The notes under the pieces are model-generated. The model saw only the letters and a list, made by a program, of their open reading frames with translations, had not been told where the DNA came from and ran no database searches. DNA of 64,000 nt from Hondaea fermentalgiana (taxonomy: Eukaryota > Sar > Bigyra > Thraustochytrida > Thraustochytriidae). Position 1 is the first letter of the stretch; every line of letters begins with the position of its first letter. Of the stretch, positions 47,096-57,672 are shown piece after piece. The stretch lies in the NCBI GenBank assembly GCA_014084085.1, contig NPFB01000039.1, positions 144,156 to 208,155 on the forward strand. The letters run 5' to 3'. Both the position numbers and the translations under genes were made by a program.

Positions 47096-48100
47096 TTACA
47101 ACTTGGATCCAGGAGACACAACAAAGCTATACGCGTTCTGAAGTCGCGCCTCGGCTTGCGACACCAGGCGGTCGACGAGCTCCTTGCAAGTCGGAATATC
47201 ATTAATGAGCCCAACACTTTGGCCACAGCTCCACATGGCGCCCTGGACATCGCCCGTTTCCCTGAACATGCTCTTTGCCTTCATGCCCGAAGCGAGTTTA
47301 AATGCCTCCTTGTTGTCAATCGTGTCGTCTGCCTCGATGGAAAGGATCTGCTTGGCAACCGTGTTCTTGGACACGCGAGTGGCGTTGTTCAACGTCCGCA
47401 AGACTAGCGTCGTGGAAAGCTCATCGTTTGCCGGATCTGCAATAAACTTCTTCACATTCTCGTGAATAGGACACTCCTGGGTGGCGAGAAAGCGCGTGCC
47501 CATGGTCAAGCCCGAGGCACCTAGCGCGAGTGCACCCGCCAACTGACGGCCTGTTGCAGAGCCAGACACGATGAGCGGCGTGTCGAGCACCTCGAGTGCC
47601 TTGGTGACAAGAACCCAGGTGGTCACGTCGTCCTCGGAGCTGCGACCAGCAATCGCACTCTCAAAGCCCGCAATCTCAATAAAGTCAACGCCGTCCTTTT
47701 GCGCCTTGAGCGCGTGCTTGATCGTCGCGGACTTGTGGATGACGACAATGCCAGCCTCGCGCAGCTGCGCCATGTACTTGCGCGGTGACCCGCCCGTGAT
47801 CTCGATGGCGGCCACCTTTTCCTCGCAGATCACACGCACGTACGCGTCATAGTCCGCGGGGATAAGCATGGGCAAAATGGCAATGTTCACGCCAAAGGGC
47901 TTGTCCGTCAGACTCCGGCACTTGCGGATCTCCTTGCGCAGGTCCTCTGGTGTCGGCTGCGTTAGGCCCGTGATGATGCCCAAGGCGCCGGCGTTCGACA
48001 CGGCCGCCGCCATCTCGGCGTACCCCACGTATTGCATACCACCTTGAATAATGGGCGCCTCGATGCCGAGGGCTTCGGTCAGCTTCGTGCGCAGCCCCAT
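47096..48100 (-). CDS. nitronate monooxygenase (2-nitropropane dioxygenase)-like FMN enzyme
   Basis: A 334-residue TIM-barrel protein from the ATG at 48100. Family marks are PIIQGGMQYVG at the start, KPFGVNI, and the FMN-phosphate region GSATGRQLAGALALGASGLTMGTRF. Such enzymes oxidise alkyl nitronates with FMN and oxygen. In usual members a Gly-His(-Pro) motif after the fifth strand holds the catalytic base. Here the segment reads FESAIAGRSSEDD, with Arg in the place of His. So the fold and flavin site are clear, while the usual reaction is in doubt. No targeting sequence is seen. A gacaa/agaca pentamer tract lies just upstream of the start (48106-48148). No intron is evident. Confidence 0.85.
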   Translation of the reverse strand: MGLRTKLTEALGIEAPIIQGGMQYVGYAEMAAAVSNAGALGIITGLTQPTPEDLRKEIRKCRSLTDKPFGVNIAILPMLIPADYDAYVRVICEEKVAAIEITGGSPRKYMAQLREAGIVVIHKSATIKHALKAQKDGVDFIEIAGFESAIAGRSSEDDVTTWVLVTKALEVLDTPLIVSGSATGRQLAGALALGASGLTMGTRFLATQECPIHENVKKFIADPANDELSTTLVLRTLNNATRVSKNTVAKQILSIEADDTIDNKEAFKLASGMKAKSMFRETGDVQGAMWSCGQSVGLINDIPTCKELVDRLVSQAEARLQNAYSFVVSPGSKL

Positions 48101-48834
48101 GGTCCCTTGTCTTGTGTCTTGTCTAGTCTTGTCTCGTGTCCAGTCTCCGAGCAAGCCAAATGTCTTTGCGGTACTGCGCGGAAGAGACTTCTGCGTCTGG
48201 CAGGAGGTTTGTGGATTGGCCGTGGCTTTGCGATGCAGTTTTGCTCTCTGGGTCTAGGGGCCGTCGAAGCCTCGACGCGCGCGTCAGCGGACTTCTCGCT
48301 GCACGGCCCGGTCCACGCCAGGGTTAAAATATGCAGGAAGAGAGACGAGCCTGCCTGCCTGCCACTGCCACTGCACGAGAAAGGTCGGTCCAAGCCTTGC
48401 GCGGGCAGCCGAAGATGGTGTTGACGAGCTGTGAAGAACCCCATCTTCTCGGAGTCCAGCCAGGCCTCCCTCCGCCAAAGACCGGACTGCCGAGGTTTCG
48501 GACAGCCCGCGTCCGAAAGTCGAGTTTAGGACGCGAGGCTCTGCGCGCGCGGCGACACGGCCGCGCCGAGGGGCTGGCAAACGGCCATATTTGCGCAACC
48601 CCAAATCGCGATCCCAGCATGAACGCGAGGGGTTGATTGAGAAAAGTGAATGCTGTGATCGCCCGTGCCTTGGACCGAGCTGGCTGGCGCGTGGTCAGTT
48701 AGGGATCGATCGCGGAGAAGGCGTAACCAATACGCGACCGAGACGCGAGCGGACGGCAACGCAACCAAGTGTTGCGTAGCGTAGCGTAGCGTCGCGTCGC
48801 GTCGCGGGTGCGGGTCCGCACAAGGGCAGGCACC
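48101..48834. promoter_or_regulatory. divergent promoter region with pentamer repeats at both ends
   Basis: 734 bases between two divergent genes. Pentamer tandem repeats lie next to both starts: cttgt/ctagt units at 48106-48148 (for the minus gene) and gtagc/gtcgc units at 48771-48806 (29 bases before the IFT27 ATG). Confidence 0.65.
48771..48806. repeat. GTAGC/GTCGC pentamer repeat upstream of IFT27
   Basis: Seven tandem pentamers drift from gtagc to gtcgc units and end 29 bases before the IFT27 ATG. Confidence 0.9.
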
Positions 48835-49723
48835 ATGGAGGAGTCGAAGATGTTTGGCGATGAGGACGAGTTTGCAGCGCTCGGAAATGACCCGGTAGAA
48901 GGGGAGATGATGATGAGGCAAGGTCCGACCGCGAATGTGCATCAGGGGAGCGCGCTGAGAAGCATGAAGACCTCGCATCAGCAAAAGGTACGTCAAAACA
49001 CTCACTTACATACGGAAACGAGGTCCTCAGCTCTTAGGCATTGACGTGAACAATCGCGACCCCAAAACGTGACGCAGCGAGTCTTGCGATGCAAGGTTCT
49101 CATCGTTGGAGGCCCCCACGTCGGCAAGACAAGTCTTTGTCAGGTTTTTCAGAATGGGGGCCAAAACTTTCCAAAGTCATACCTCATGGTACGTTCATCA
49201 TTCGCACGCGCTTCTTTCTCTACTGTTATCTGACATTTGATCTCTCTCTTTTCCCACGCAGACGCTCGGTGTGGACTTTTCCGTCAAGGAGATGCAAGTC
49301 CAGAACCATGACGACACGGTCGTGGAAATGTACATGTACGATACAGGCGGCCAATCTGTATTCAATCAACGAGAGCTCGGGGGCCAATACTGGAGCAACG
49401 CGTCTGTCGCCGTGTACGTGTACGACGCAAGTAGCCGCAAGTCCTTTCTCTCTTGCAGTAAATGGCTCGCTTCGGTGCGCAGCGAGAATAGCGGCAGGCC
49501 GATGCCAGGTATTCTCGTCGCCAACAAGGTTGATCTACGGGAAAAGGGTCGCATTGAAGTCACACGTGAGGAAGGCGAGAGCTTTGCGCGCGATAACGGT
49601 CTCACGTTCATGGAAGCGTCCGCGCTGCGCAACACTGGAGTCAATGATCTCTTTCAATTCATTGCAAACGCATTCACACAAAAGTACCTCGAGACGGTCG
49701 CTCGTATTCAAGACTCTGTCTGA
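48835..49723 (+). CDS. IFT27: intraflagellar transport protein 27, Rab-like GTPase
   Basis: Three exons, 48835-48987, 49078-49188 and 49262-49723, are joined by GT-AG introns of 90 and 74 bases in phase 0, giving 241 residues. Residues 62-69 are the P-loop GGPHVGKT, followed by the IFT27-specific NFPKSYLMTLGVDFSVK. DTGGQ replaces the usual DTAGQ. NKVD recognises guanine, EASAL is the G5 site, and SCSKWL matches IFT27 well. IFT27 pairs with IFT25 in the IFT-B train and is tied to BBSome exit from cilia. The first exon codes a 51-residue acidic, Met-rich N-terminal extension that other IFT27 proteins lack. The gene means that the organism builds a flagellum at some stage. Confidence 0.88.
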
Positions 49724-50343
49724 GTGCAGACAAAAGAGTAAACTGTGTAAAGAAGCGGCGCACAGCATTGCGCGACTTTTTCCAAGTCATCAAGCAACCC
49801 CGCGTGGTCTTTTCTCGTACAAAAGGTTTGCTCGTAAAACGAAAATGAATTACCTTCTTTCCAAACCACACACGTTGACGCAACAGCAAACTAAAAGAAA
49901 AAGTAAGTGGGTCCAGAATAGGCCTTGGCCCAAAAGGGGATCGCACTCAGACTGAGGCGGGATCGATTCTTGGGCGAGGAGTTTCGTTCTGCCGGGACAT
50001 GGAGGCGAGCCGCTGGCGGGGTCTTGCTCTGGGGGGGGGGGGGGAGGGGGCGCGCCACCAGGTCGATAGAATGATCGCAAATATTTCAGAACTGCGATGC
50101 TCATGTTTGTCCGAAATGTTGCTCTTAACTCTTTACGCTGCGAAAGAATAGGTTTTTGGTGTCGGAAAATTAGATTTTTGATGTCGCCATGTCTCTTTTG
50201 ATGTATCCTTCTGGATGATGATTGTATCCTTCTGGATGATGGATGAGGAGGAGGATGAGGAGGAAAAGAAGTGCGGCGAGAGAACCGTCGTTGTTTTTCA
50301 GCCTCGGATGAAAACAATCTACGTAGCGAGTTGTGGAAATGTT
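49724..50343. other. convergent 3' intergenic region with poly-G tract
   Basis: 620 bases between converging genes. It includes a G-run of fourteen at 50031-50044 that could form a G-quadruplex, and repeated gatgatg-rich words near 50205-50270. The bases next to the G-run match the edge of the second assembly gap (see findings). Confidence 0.6.
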
Positions 50344-52650
50344 TTACTTGTTCTGATTATTGATGTTCATGTTTGCCCCTGATATTTGCTGTGTACCCTG
50401 ACGCTGCTGAGAATCAGACTTTGACGTTGTGCTTGTATTGGATGACGATGAGGAGGAAGATGATGATGAGGAGGAGGAGGAGGAGGAAGAGGAGGAGGAG
50501 GAAGTGGAGGCAAATGACGATGCAGTTGCGAAAAACCGTGGCGGATCGGGCGCGGTCATTGTCTTTTGAGTCTCGGATGAAAGTATTTTGCGAGACGTGT
50601 CGTTCTCCTCTCGCGTAGAGTCATGATATGCGGCAGACGTTGCACTTGTGATTGAAGAGAGCGTCGTCTGCGGTGGGGGTGACCCGGAAGGACTCTGGGG
50701 ACCTTGGGAGGCGGAGGGTGAAAAGGGCGGGCGACGCGATCCACAGGGAAACTTTGCGAGTCGATGCTTGTTGAGATGAGCCTTTTGACCGAAAGAACTT
50801 CCACAGTCTTGGCAACGATAAGGTCTATCTCGCACATGGACGGTTTTACGATGCTTTGTAAGCGCGGACTTTTCGCCAAAGCTCTTGCCACATTCATCGC
50901 AAAGGTGTGACTTGATGCCGAGATGGACTGTGCGAATGTGCGTTTGAAGATGCTGCTTGTAGTTGCAGATTCTGGTACAGAGGTCGCATGGGAATCCTTC
51001 ATGGGTTCGCCGGATAGGACGCAACCTGCGAAGTTCTTCAATTCTGGCCGGATTTCGTAAAAGGGGAGCAAGATCCTCGAGAGAGTCATGCGACCCAAGA
51101 ATCGATGTGAGCGCTGAAAGATCAATCCCGAGCGAAGAGAAATTCTGCAGGGTGACCAGCGCCTCGCGTCCGGAAAGGTGACTATGGCGACGTCGGCGTG
51201 GAGATGCTTCATGACTGAAGAGAGCGTTCGACGGGCTCGTGCCTGGCACACTAATGGACCTTTGCTGCGCGTTTGGTAGTTGTTCTTCGCGTTTTCGTTT
51301 GCGGGGGAAGGCCGAGGTAGGCGAGTTCGAAGCAGATGCACCAGTATTCGAAGAAGCAATCACCTGGCTTGTCGTTAATGGTGGTGTTGCGCCCAGGTTT
51401 GCAGCAGACGAAGTCCTGATATTGCGTGCGCTGCTGTACGCGGGGTGTTGCGCAACCTGTTGCGAGACGCGGGCAAGACCTTGTGTATGCGATGACAAGG
51501 GCATTTCTGCGAGGGCACGATTTGGAGCAACGCCTGAGTCCGCGAGATCTTCCGCACATGCGGGCAGTTCAGACATTCGAAGGTGCTCGAGACGTGCACG
51601 GATTAATGTTGCTGGCTGCTGTTGCTGTTGCTGGTATTGGTGAATGAGATTTTGAGGGGAGAAGGGTGGCTGTGAAGGGCTGTTGACGAAGTGGGGTGCA
51701 ATACTCGGGTCGTGCGCGTGTGCGTGCACTGGCGGAGGCTGCTGGACTTGCGGGGGCTGATGTCTGCTGTTGGGTTCCATAGTTGACACCGGGAGTCGCG
51801 AGAGGACCTGTGGAGGCATGGGTGGCGGTGCACCGACGTTCTGGTGTGATGGAGCAAAGTATGGCAGCGTTGATGAAGAGGTGCTGGCGCTTGGGGAGAG
51901 ACCTGGGGATGACATGGACGCAGACATGGAGGTTGACGAGGCTGCTGCGTTGTGTGGGGATTGCTGATGTGGTCGGGCCATGAGTCTTGCGTGGTCTGCC
52001 TGATTCAAGGCGAGAAAGCCTTCCGCTTGTGAGGAGATGAGCTGTGCGGCGGAGGGGTTCATGCCTGTGCCAAGATTGAATTGATGTGAAAAGCGGGGGA
52101 CATCGCGCTGTTGCGCATGCAAGTGGTGCATGTACTGGGCGTGCAACGAGGGTGAGGATGGGGGCACAGGAGAATTCTGTTGTTGCGTGTTGGGTGTGCT
52201 TGCCGTCCTTGTTGTTGCTGCTGCTGTTCCTGCTGCTGTCATCGCCGCCGTGGCTGCTGCAACGGCAGAAGTGGCGGAGGTCGTGGAGATGGCGTTGGGA
52301 TGTCCGGAGGATGACGGTGGAAAAGCACTGGTGTGCGGCTGTGTAGGGTGGAGGTACGTCTGCGAAGATGCATGAGGGGCAAAGACACTAGAGCGCAGGT
52401 GAAAGAGGGGCGAGTATGAGCTGCCGTAGGCTGAAATTGCAGGATTCGTGGGTTCGCATACAATGGAGGACATTGGGTCGGATGATGGACCAGGAAGTCG
52501 TTCACTGGGTACCGCTGCTGCTGATGTTGATGCGGCCGCTGCCGCTGCCGCTGCTGCTGCGCGTGCACGCGCGAGCAATTCGCTCTCTTCGCTGTCCAAG
52601 CCGGAGTGCCTCGAAGTCTCTTGCTTGATGGTGGGCCTGTCTGGGTGCAT
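50344..52650 (-). CDS. C2H2 zinc-finger protein, probable transcription factor
   Basis: The protein has 768 residues from the ATG at 52650. About 550 N-terminal residues are disordered and rich in Ser, Ala, Gln, Pro and His, with homopolymer runs as in activation domains. Three zinc fingers lie in the C-terminal third: CDLCTRICNYKQHLQTHIRTVH, CDECGKSFGEKSALTKHRKTVH, and CQDCGSSFGQKAHLNKHRLAKFPC. The last ends with Cys in place of the final His. A basic cluster (PRKRKREE) before them may be a nuclear localisation signal. The C terminus holds a long serine run (the trinucleotide repeat near 50450-50515 on the + strand). It likely binds DNA in the nucleus. Target genes are unknown. The upstream 11 kb contain no gene. 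Confidence 0.82.
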   Translation of the reverse strand: MHPDRPTIKQETSRHSGLDSEESELLARARAAAAAAAAAASTSAAAVPSERLPGPSSDPMSSIVCEPTNPAISAYGSSYSPLFHLRSSVFAPHASSQTYLHPTQPHTSAFPPSSSGHPNAISTTSATSAVAAATAAMTAAGTAAATTRTASTPNTQQQNSPVPPSSPSLHAQYMHHLHAQQRDVPRFSHQFNLGTGMNPSAAQLISSQAEGFLALNQADHARLMARPHQQSPHNAAASSTSMSASMSSPGLSPSASTSSSTLPYFAPSHQNVGAPPPMPPQVLSRLPVSTMEPNSRHQPPQVQQPPPVHAHAHDPSIAPHFVNSPSQPPFSPQNLIHQYQQQQQQPATLIRARLEHLRMSELPACAEDLADSGVAPNRALAEMPLSSHTQGLARVSQQVAQHPAYSSARNIRTSSAANLGATPPLTTSQVIASSNTGASASNSPTSAFPRKRKREEQLPNAQQRSISVPGTSPSNALFSHEASPRRRRHSHLSGREALVTLQNFSSLGIDLSALTSILGSHDSLEDLAPLLRNPARIEELRRLRPIRRTHEGFPCDLCTRICNYKQHLQTHIRTVHLGIKSHLCDECGKSFGEKSALTKHRKTVHVRDRPYRCQDCGSSFGQKAHLNKHRLAKFPCGSRRPPFSPSASQGPQSPSGSPPPQTTLSSITSATSAAYHDSTREENDTSRKILSSETQKTMTAPDPPRFFATASSFASTSSSSSSSSSSSSSSSSSSSSSNTSTTSKSDSQQRQGTQQISGANMNINNQNK

Positions 52651-53430
52651 AACCCTTTGCACAGACTGCGGTTTTGGCCAAGGGCCTGTTCGCTCGACTG
52701 GTGCCTCGAAGAGGCTGCGTTGTCGAATTGATCTGGTTTTTTTGCTTCCTTTTGGTCGACTTCGAAATCGAGCGAGGCTTCACGACCAGGCCGTAGAAAG
52801 AAGTAAAGACGGGAAGGAAGAAAGAATGAATGAACGAAGAAATGGGATCGCAGAGGGAGCGAAAATGTGCCAACTTGTATGCGTCCGAGGGGGAAGATAA
52901 GCGCTAGCTAGATAGCTACCTAGCTTAGCTACCTAGCTTAGCTAGATTGCGCGCAGCTTGGTGCAGGCTGCCTGGAAGACGCGTTGCGTCCCCTGCGTAT
53001 CTTGCTTTTGTGTGTTCCTCGATTGAGTGCGCGAGCAAACGATCCAAGTGGACCTTTTTGTTGCGCTAGCTTGCGATCCCGAGGGAGGGAGGGAGGTGGC
53101 TGCAGGGGAAAGAAATGAATAATGAAAAGGGAGCAAAAGAATGTCGGAAAGAAAGCGAGAAGTGGAGTACTCGGTCGGTCTTGCTGCGCGCCGGGGCACA
53201 GGCAGGTTTTTTTTTCTTACTCGCTTCCGCGCGCACTCAGTCGATGGGGATAAGCGAGGGAGATGTAGCCTAGCGAGAAAGCACCCTGGGGTTGCGCTTG
53301 GTTGCGATCTGGAGGCTCTCGTTTTGTTGGAACGTTTTCTAGCTTCGATGGGGACAGCCAAGGAAGCTCTGGTCGCCAATCTTGTCGTGAGCTGATCGTC
53401 CACTTGTGCGCAGTGCAAGAACCTATCCGT

Positions 53431-53434
53431 CTCT

Positions 53435-53470
<36 letters not shown>

Positions 53471-53471
53471 T
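53431..53471. repeat. CT tract joined to GC tract
   Basis: About 26 bases of alternating C/T run straight into about 15 bases of alternating G/C. The second part is the type of sequence that forms Z-DNA and the first can form triplex DNA. Confidence 0.85.
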
Positions 53472-54118
53472 GCACAGTCGAAGCAATTCTGACGGTGACT
53501 CGCGGGAAGTGTCAGTCAACGTGCAAGTGCGCGCCACTGCGCTGCGCCTCGCACGATCGACTGACTCGATGGCGCAATTTACGCGCAATTTCTGCTGGGT
53601 GTCGGCCGTCGACACCGCTCGCGCGTCGGTACAGCTCTCTCGAGCCTTTGTCCACCGCCCGGACCCGGACTCGGGCTCGAGCTCGGACTCGGACTCGGAC
53701 CCGGCCTTGGGTTTTCCTTGGGCGTACGCGCGGCCTTTGCTGGGCCTGGCTGGCTCGTGTCCTCGTCGCAGCCGAGTCTTGACTGTGGCGCGGCGGCGCA
53801 AAGTGCTCACGCCTCGCTCCCTCTCCTCCCACTCAGTCGTGCGCGCTCACACCGCGGCCGGTCGATCGAGTCTTGGCTTGGCGTGGCTTGCGAGGCGAGG
53901 CCGCACGAATTTCGATGTCGCTGCGCCGCGCTGGACGCGGACCGCTTGCCGTGTGCAGGAAGGGAGCAAGGAGCTCGGGGCGCCCAGCTGGCTGACTGCG
54001 TGCACGCTCCGCTCTGGAAGTCGGCGAGGTGGTACTACTCTGGAGGTGCGGGATGCGGAAGCTGGAATCGGGCAGTCGGTCGATGAGGCTGGCTGTCAGG
54101 AGATTGGTTGATCGATCA

Positions 54119-54149
<31 letters not shown>

Positions 54150-56583
54150 CCTGTTGGTCGGGCGGTGGTCGATTGATCGGTCGATTGAGATTCTACCTGT
54201 GGCGAGGAAGTAAGAGCCGCGGGCGGCGGTTGACCGCTTCCTTTGTTTGCTTGCTTAGCTGTTTGCGCCAGGATTCCTCGCGACCTCGTTTCCGGCTGCG
54301 CACTACTCTGCGCGCCGTCGACAGAGTCAGGGAGGCGAGAACCCCAAAAATGCACGAGCGATGAGAATGGGTGGACGAAGGGGCGAACAAGAGGACGATC
54401 GATCAAACAACCGAACGTATGCACCAACGCGTACAGCTGGAACCCGCGGGGATGTCGCCACCTCCCGGCTGCCTGCTTCTCTGAGACGGGCACGTGCCGC
54501 TGCCGCAGACCGATGAATTAGTAGACTGGTGGATGAACGAACGAACGCACGAATGGATCACCGGAGCCTCCTTTCGATCGGCGGCACAACGACCCGCTCG
54601 CTCGTCCGCGTCTCGCTCGGCTCGCGGCTTTCCCTGTCCCTCTTTCCTGGCCTCGACCTGCAAGTTCCCGAGCGGCTCCTGTACGCGAACGACCGGTCTG
54701 CCAAAGCGCGGCTTGGCTTGGATTGGCTTGGCTCGGCCTTTGCGCTGCGCGGCACGGCCTTCTCGCTGTCTCGCTCCTGGGCCGCGGCGCGGGCTCCGCC
54801 ATGCGCGCTCGCGCTCGCGCTCGCGTCTCCGGCCTCGCCGAGGTCTTGGCCTCCGCCTCTCCAGAGACGGCAGTCAGCTCTGCGACGACGCGTAGCCGAG
54901 TGGCTCTCCGGTCCAGCACGAGGGCTCGGTGCGACCGCCGCGTGTCCTGCGCGAACCCAGGCGCCTCGCGACCGCGGCTCGCGACCTCGGCTCGCGAGCC
55001 TCGGCTTGGCGTGGCTCGCGGCCTGGGCCTCGGGGCGGGGCGCGGCCTCTCTCGCGGCTGCGAGGCAGTCGGGCTGGGCCTGGGCGGGGATGGAGATGGG
55101 ACGTCAACAATTGATCGCTCGAGCGACCTGGCCGAGCTCGAAGACCGGAGGCGCGAGACGCGTGACCTTTTTGCCTGGCAGGCACGAAGCGACGGCGCGA
55201 AGCGGCGCGGCAAGTCGTGGTCCGTCGTGCCGCGCCACAAGCGAGCGCACGATCAGCTGGGTGGAAGGATGGATGCCGGTTTGCAAGCTAGCTCGTGCGC
55301 TCCCTCCGAGGTTGATGGGGCTCGCGGAGTCGAGGTGAGATGGGATGAAATGCGATGCGATGGCCGTGGCCGAGCCGCGACGCTTCGAGCTCTCTCTCCC
55401 TCTCTCTCTCGCGCGCGCGCGGTCGAAGGGGCGAACGCGGTGGACGAAGAGCCTCGCGCCAGGACTGGAGGTGGCCAACGTCCGAGGCCGAGCACGAGCT
55501 GGCTGGTGCCGGCTGGAGCTGGCGCTCGTGATGGCGGTTCGCCGGAGAGAAGGAAAGAACGAAAGCGCGCTTACCGGGGTTGTCTGTCTGCGTTGCAGCT
55601 CTGATCACCTCCAGCCTCGATAGTTACGCCCGCGAACGTGCGAAGGCAAGCAAGAGAGACCCACCCCCGAAGCCAAGCCTCGCCCGCCCGCTCGCTCGCG
55701 CGACGGCCTGGACCCGCTCGGTCGGCGAACAGGGAGTGTCGCGGTTGCAGCTCTACTTGCTTGCTTGCTTGCCCGTTTGCTTGCTGATTGAGCCTTGATT
55801 GTCCTCAGGCTCTTTCAAAGGAGCCCGCGCGCCGCGACGTCGATCGAGCTCGCCCTGACAGTGACTTCGTCTCTCGCCGTGCTACGCTGCGCCGTCCCGC
55901 GCCGCTTGAGCTCTGCAGGAGCCTTTTAGTTAAGCTCTTACTCGAGCTCGTCGCTCCTTTTCTTCCTTTTTTTTATTATCTTCGCCCACTTTTTCCCGCC
56001 GCCCCGATTTATTCTTCCTTTCTACGCTACCCTCTCTCCCCCACTATGCCCCACCACTCCTCACCGCAGTACTGCGTGGCTGCGGAGAGAATAGCTCGAC
56101 TGCCAGCCAGCTGGCCGTCCCTCGGGCGTCCCACAGCCAAACAACTGGCCAGCCGGTCGGTCGCTCGGTCTCTCTACCTGCCTGTCCGTCGCTAGTGTCT
56201 CTCTGTCTGTTGGCCGGGCGGTCAGGATCACCGACCGCGCTTCTGGACCCGCCCCGCCCCCACGTGCCGTGTGGGTGAGGGGAACACCTTTGTGCTGCGG
56301 GGTCGCGGCGGGATACCGGGAAACTGTTGGTGAATGCGGGGAGAACCAAAACGAAGCTGTGGGCAGGAAGACGCCGGAGTAGGGAACGAAAGGAAAATAA
56401 AAGAAAAGAGAAAGAAAAAAAGGAAAGGAAAGGAAAGGAAAGGAAAGAAAGAAGGAAAGCAAGAATGCGAGTGAGCAAGTGAGTGAGTGAACGAACGGAA
56501 GAATGAAAAGAAGGCCTGCGATGGATCAATCGATGCCCCGGTCGATGCGAGCGCAGCGCGAGGGGCGCGCGAGGCGGCACCGG

Positions 56584-56610
56584 AGCTAGCTAGCTAGCTA
56601 GCTAGCTAGC
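56584..56610. repeat. AGCT tetramer repeat
   Basis: Six to seven units of agct in tandem. The unit is its own reverse complement. Confidence 0.88.
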
Positions 56611-57613
56611 AAGCTGCGCGCACGTCGTTCGCTAGGCAGCCGCGCCTGGCGCTTGCTTCCTCCTCCCGCGGCTGCCTTCGTGCGACGCAAGGAACGAACC
56701 AGAGCCAGGAGAATGGGTGGATGGTTGGATGACGAACGGGAGAGCCCCCAACTTGGCCAGGCCTGGCTTGGACGCCAAAGCTTCGTTCACCAGCCCTACC
56801 GCCTGCCGGTCGCGGTCTCCCCGCGCTGCTGCCTCTGCCCGCCTGCACGCCTGCCCGCCTGCCCGCCTGCCCGCCTGCCCGCCTGCGCTGCGCGCGCCGC
56901 GGTCCGGGTCGAGGGATGGGGCGTGTCGATGGGGCGAGCGACACGCGACGCTGCCTCGTGAGAACGGGTTTTGCTTTTCCTGCGCCCTATTTTTTTTTTG
57001 GCTTTCTTGCCAAGGCTTTCTTCATGTTGCCAAGGCTTGCGAGCTCGGAGCTGAAAGCTGCTACCTTTACGGGCGCGCTTGCGTGCGTGCGTGCGAGCGA
57101 GCGAGCGTGCGTGCGTACGTGTGCGATCCGCTGGTCGGGGGCGAGAGCCCTATCCAGCCCTCGTGTCCGGTATGGCCCCTCTCGCGCCGCGCGAGGCCGC
57201 CACTTCTCTCGCCCTCGCCGTCGCGCTGGAGCTGCCAGGTAAGCAAGCTCAGCAGGTACGCAGCTGCGTAGCTCACTCGATCACATACGACATTCGTTTC
57301 CTCTTGGCATGCTTGGCAGCGCAGACGGTCGAAGCGGGGCGAGCGGCATTCATTCTTGTGCCCGAACCTGAAGCTGCTGCACATGATCTGATCAGTGTGG
57401 CCGGCGGGCACGCGCACGCACGCACGCCGATAGGCCCGCCAGTCCTCACGCTGCGCTTTTGACCCGTCGCGTCCCGTCGCGACGCGCCGCGTCGCGTCGC
57501 GTGCACTGCGTTGCATTGCGTTGCATGCTATTCCATTCCTTTGCATCTGGGATGGACGCTATACCACGACGACGCCTCTCTCGAAGGGACGTCTCGCGCA
57601 GCGCCCCGTCCCA

Positions 57614-57672
57614 CGCATGCATGCATGCATGCAATGCATGCATGCCTGCATGCATACATACATACATATACC
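57614..57672. repeat. CATG/ATGC tetramer repeat with ACAT tail
   Basis: A self-complementary catg repeat with small breaks is followed by a run of (cata). The first part can fold into a hairpin on either strand. Confidence 0.85.

Noticed and set aside
54880..54970. A word like a tRNA A-box (gtagccgagtggct) near 54891
   Set aside because: No matching B-box (ggttcgaatcc-like) and no cloverleaf arms in the following 80 bases.
54723..55604. A 293-residue open frame in the right-hand desert
   Set aside because: Composition is Arg/Ala/Gly from repeated ggctt/ggctc words, the opposite strand is equally open, and no motif is visible.
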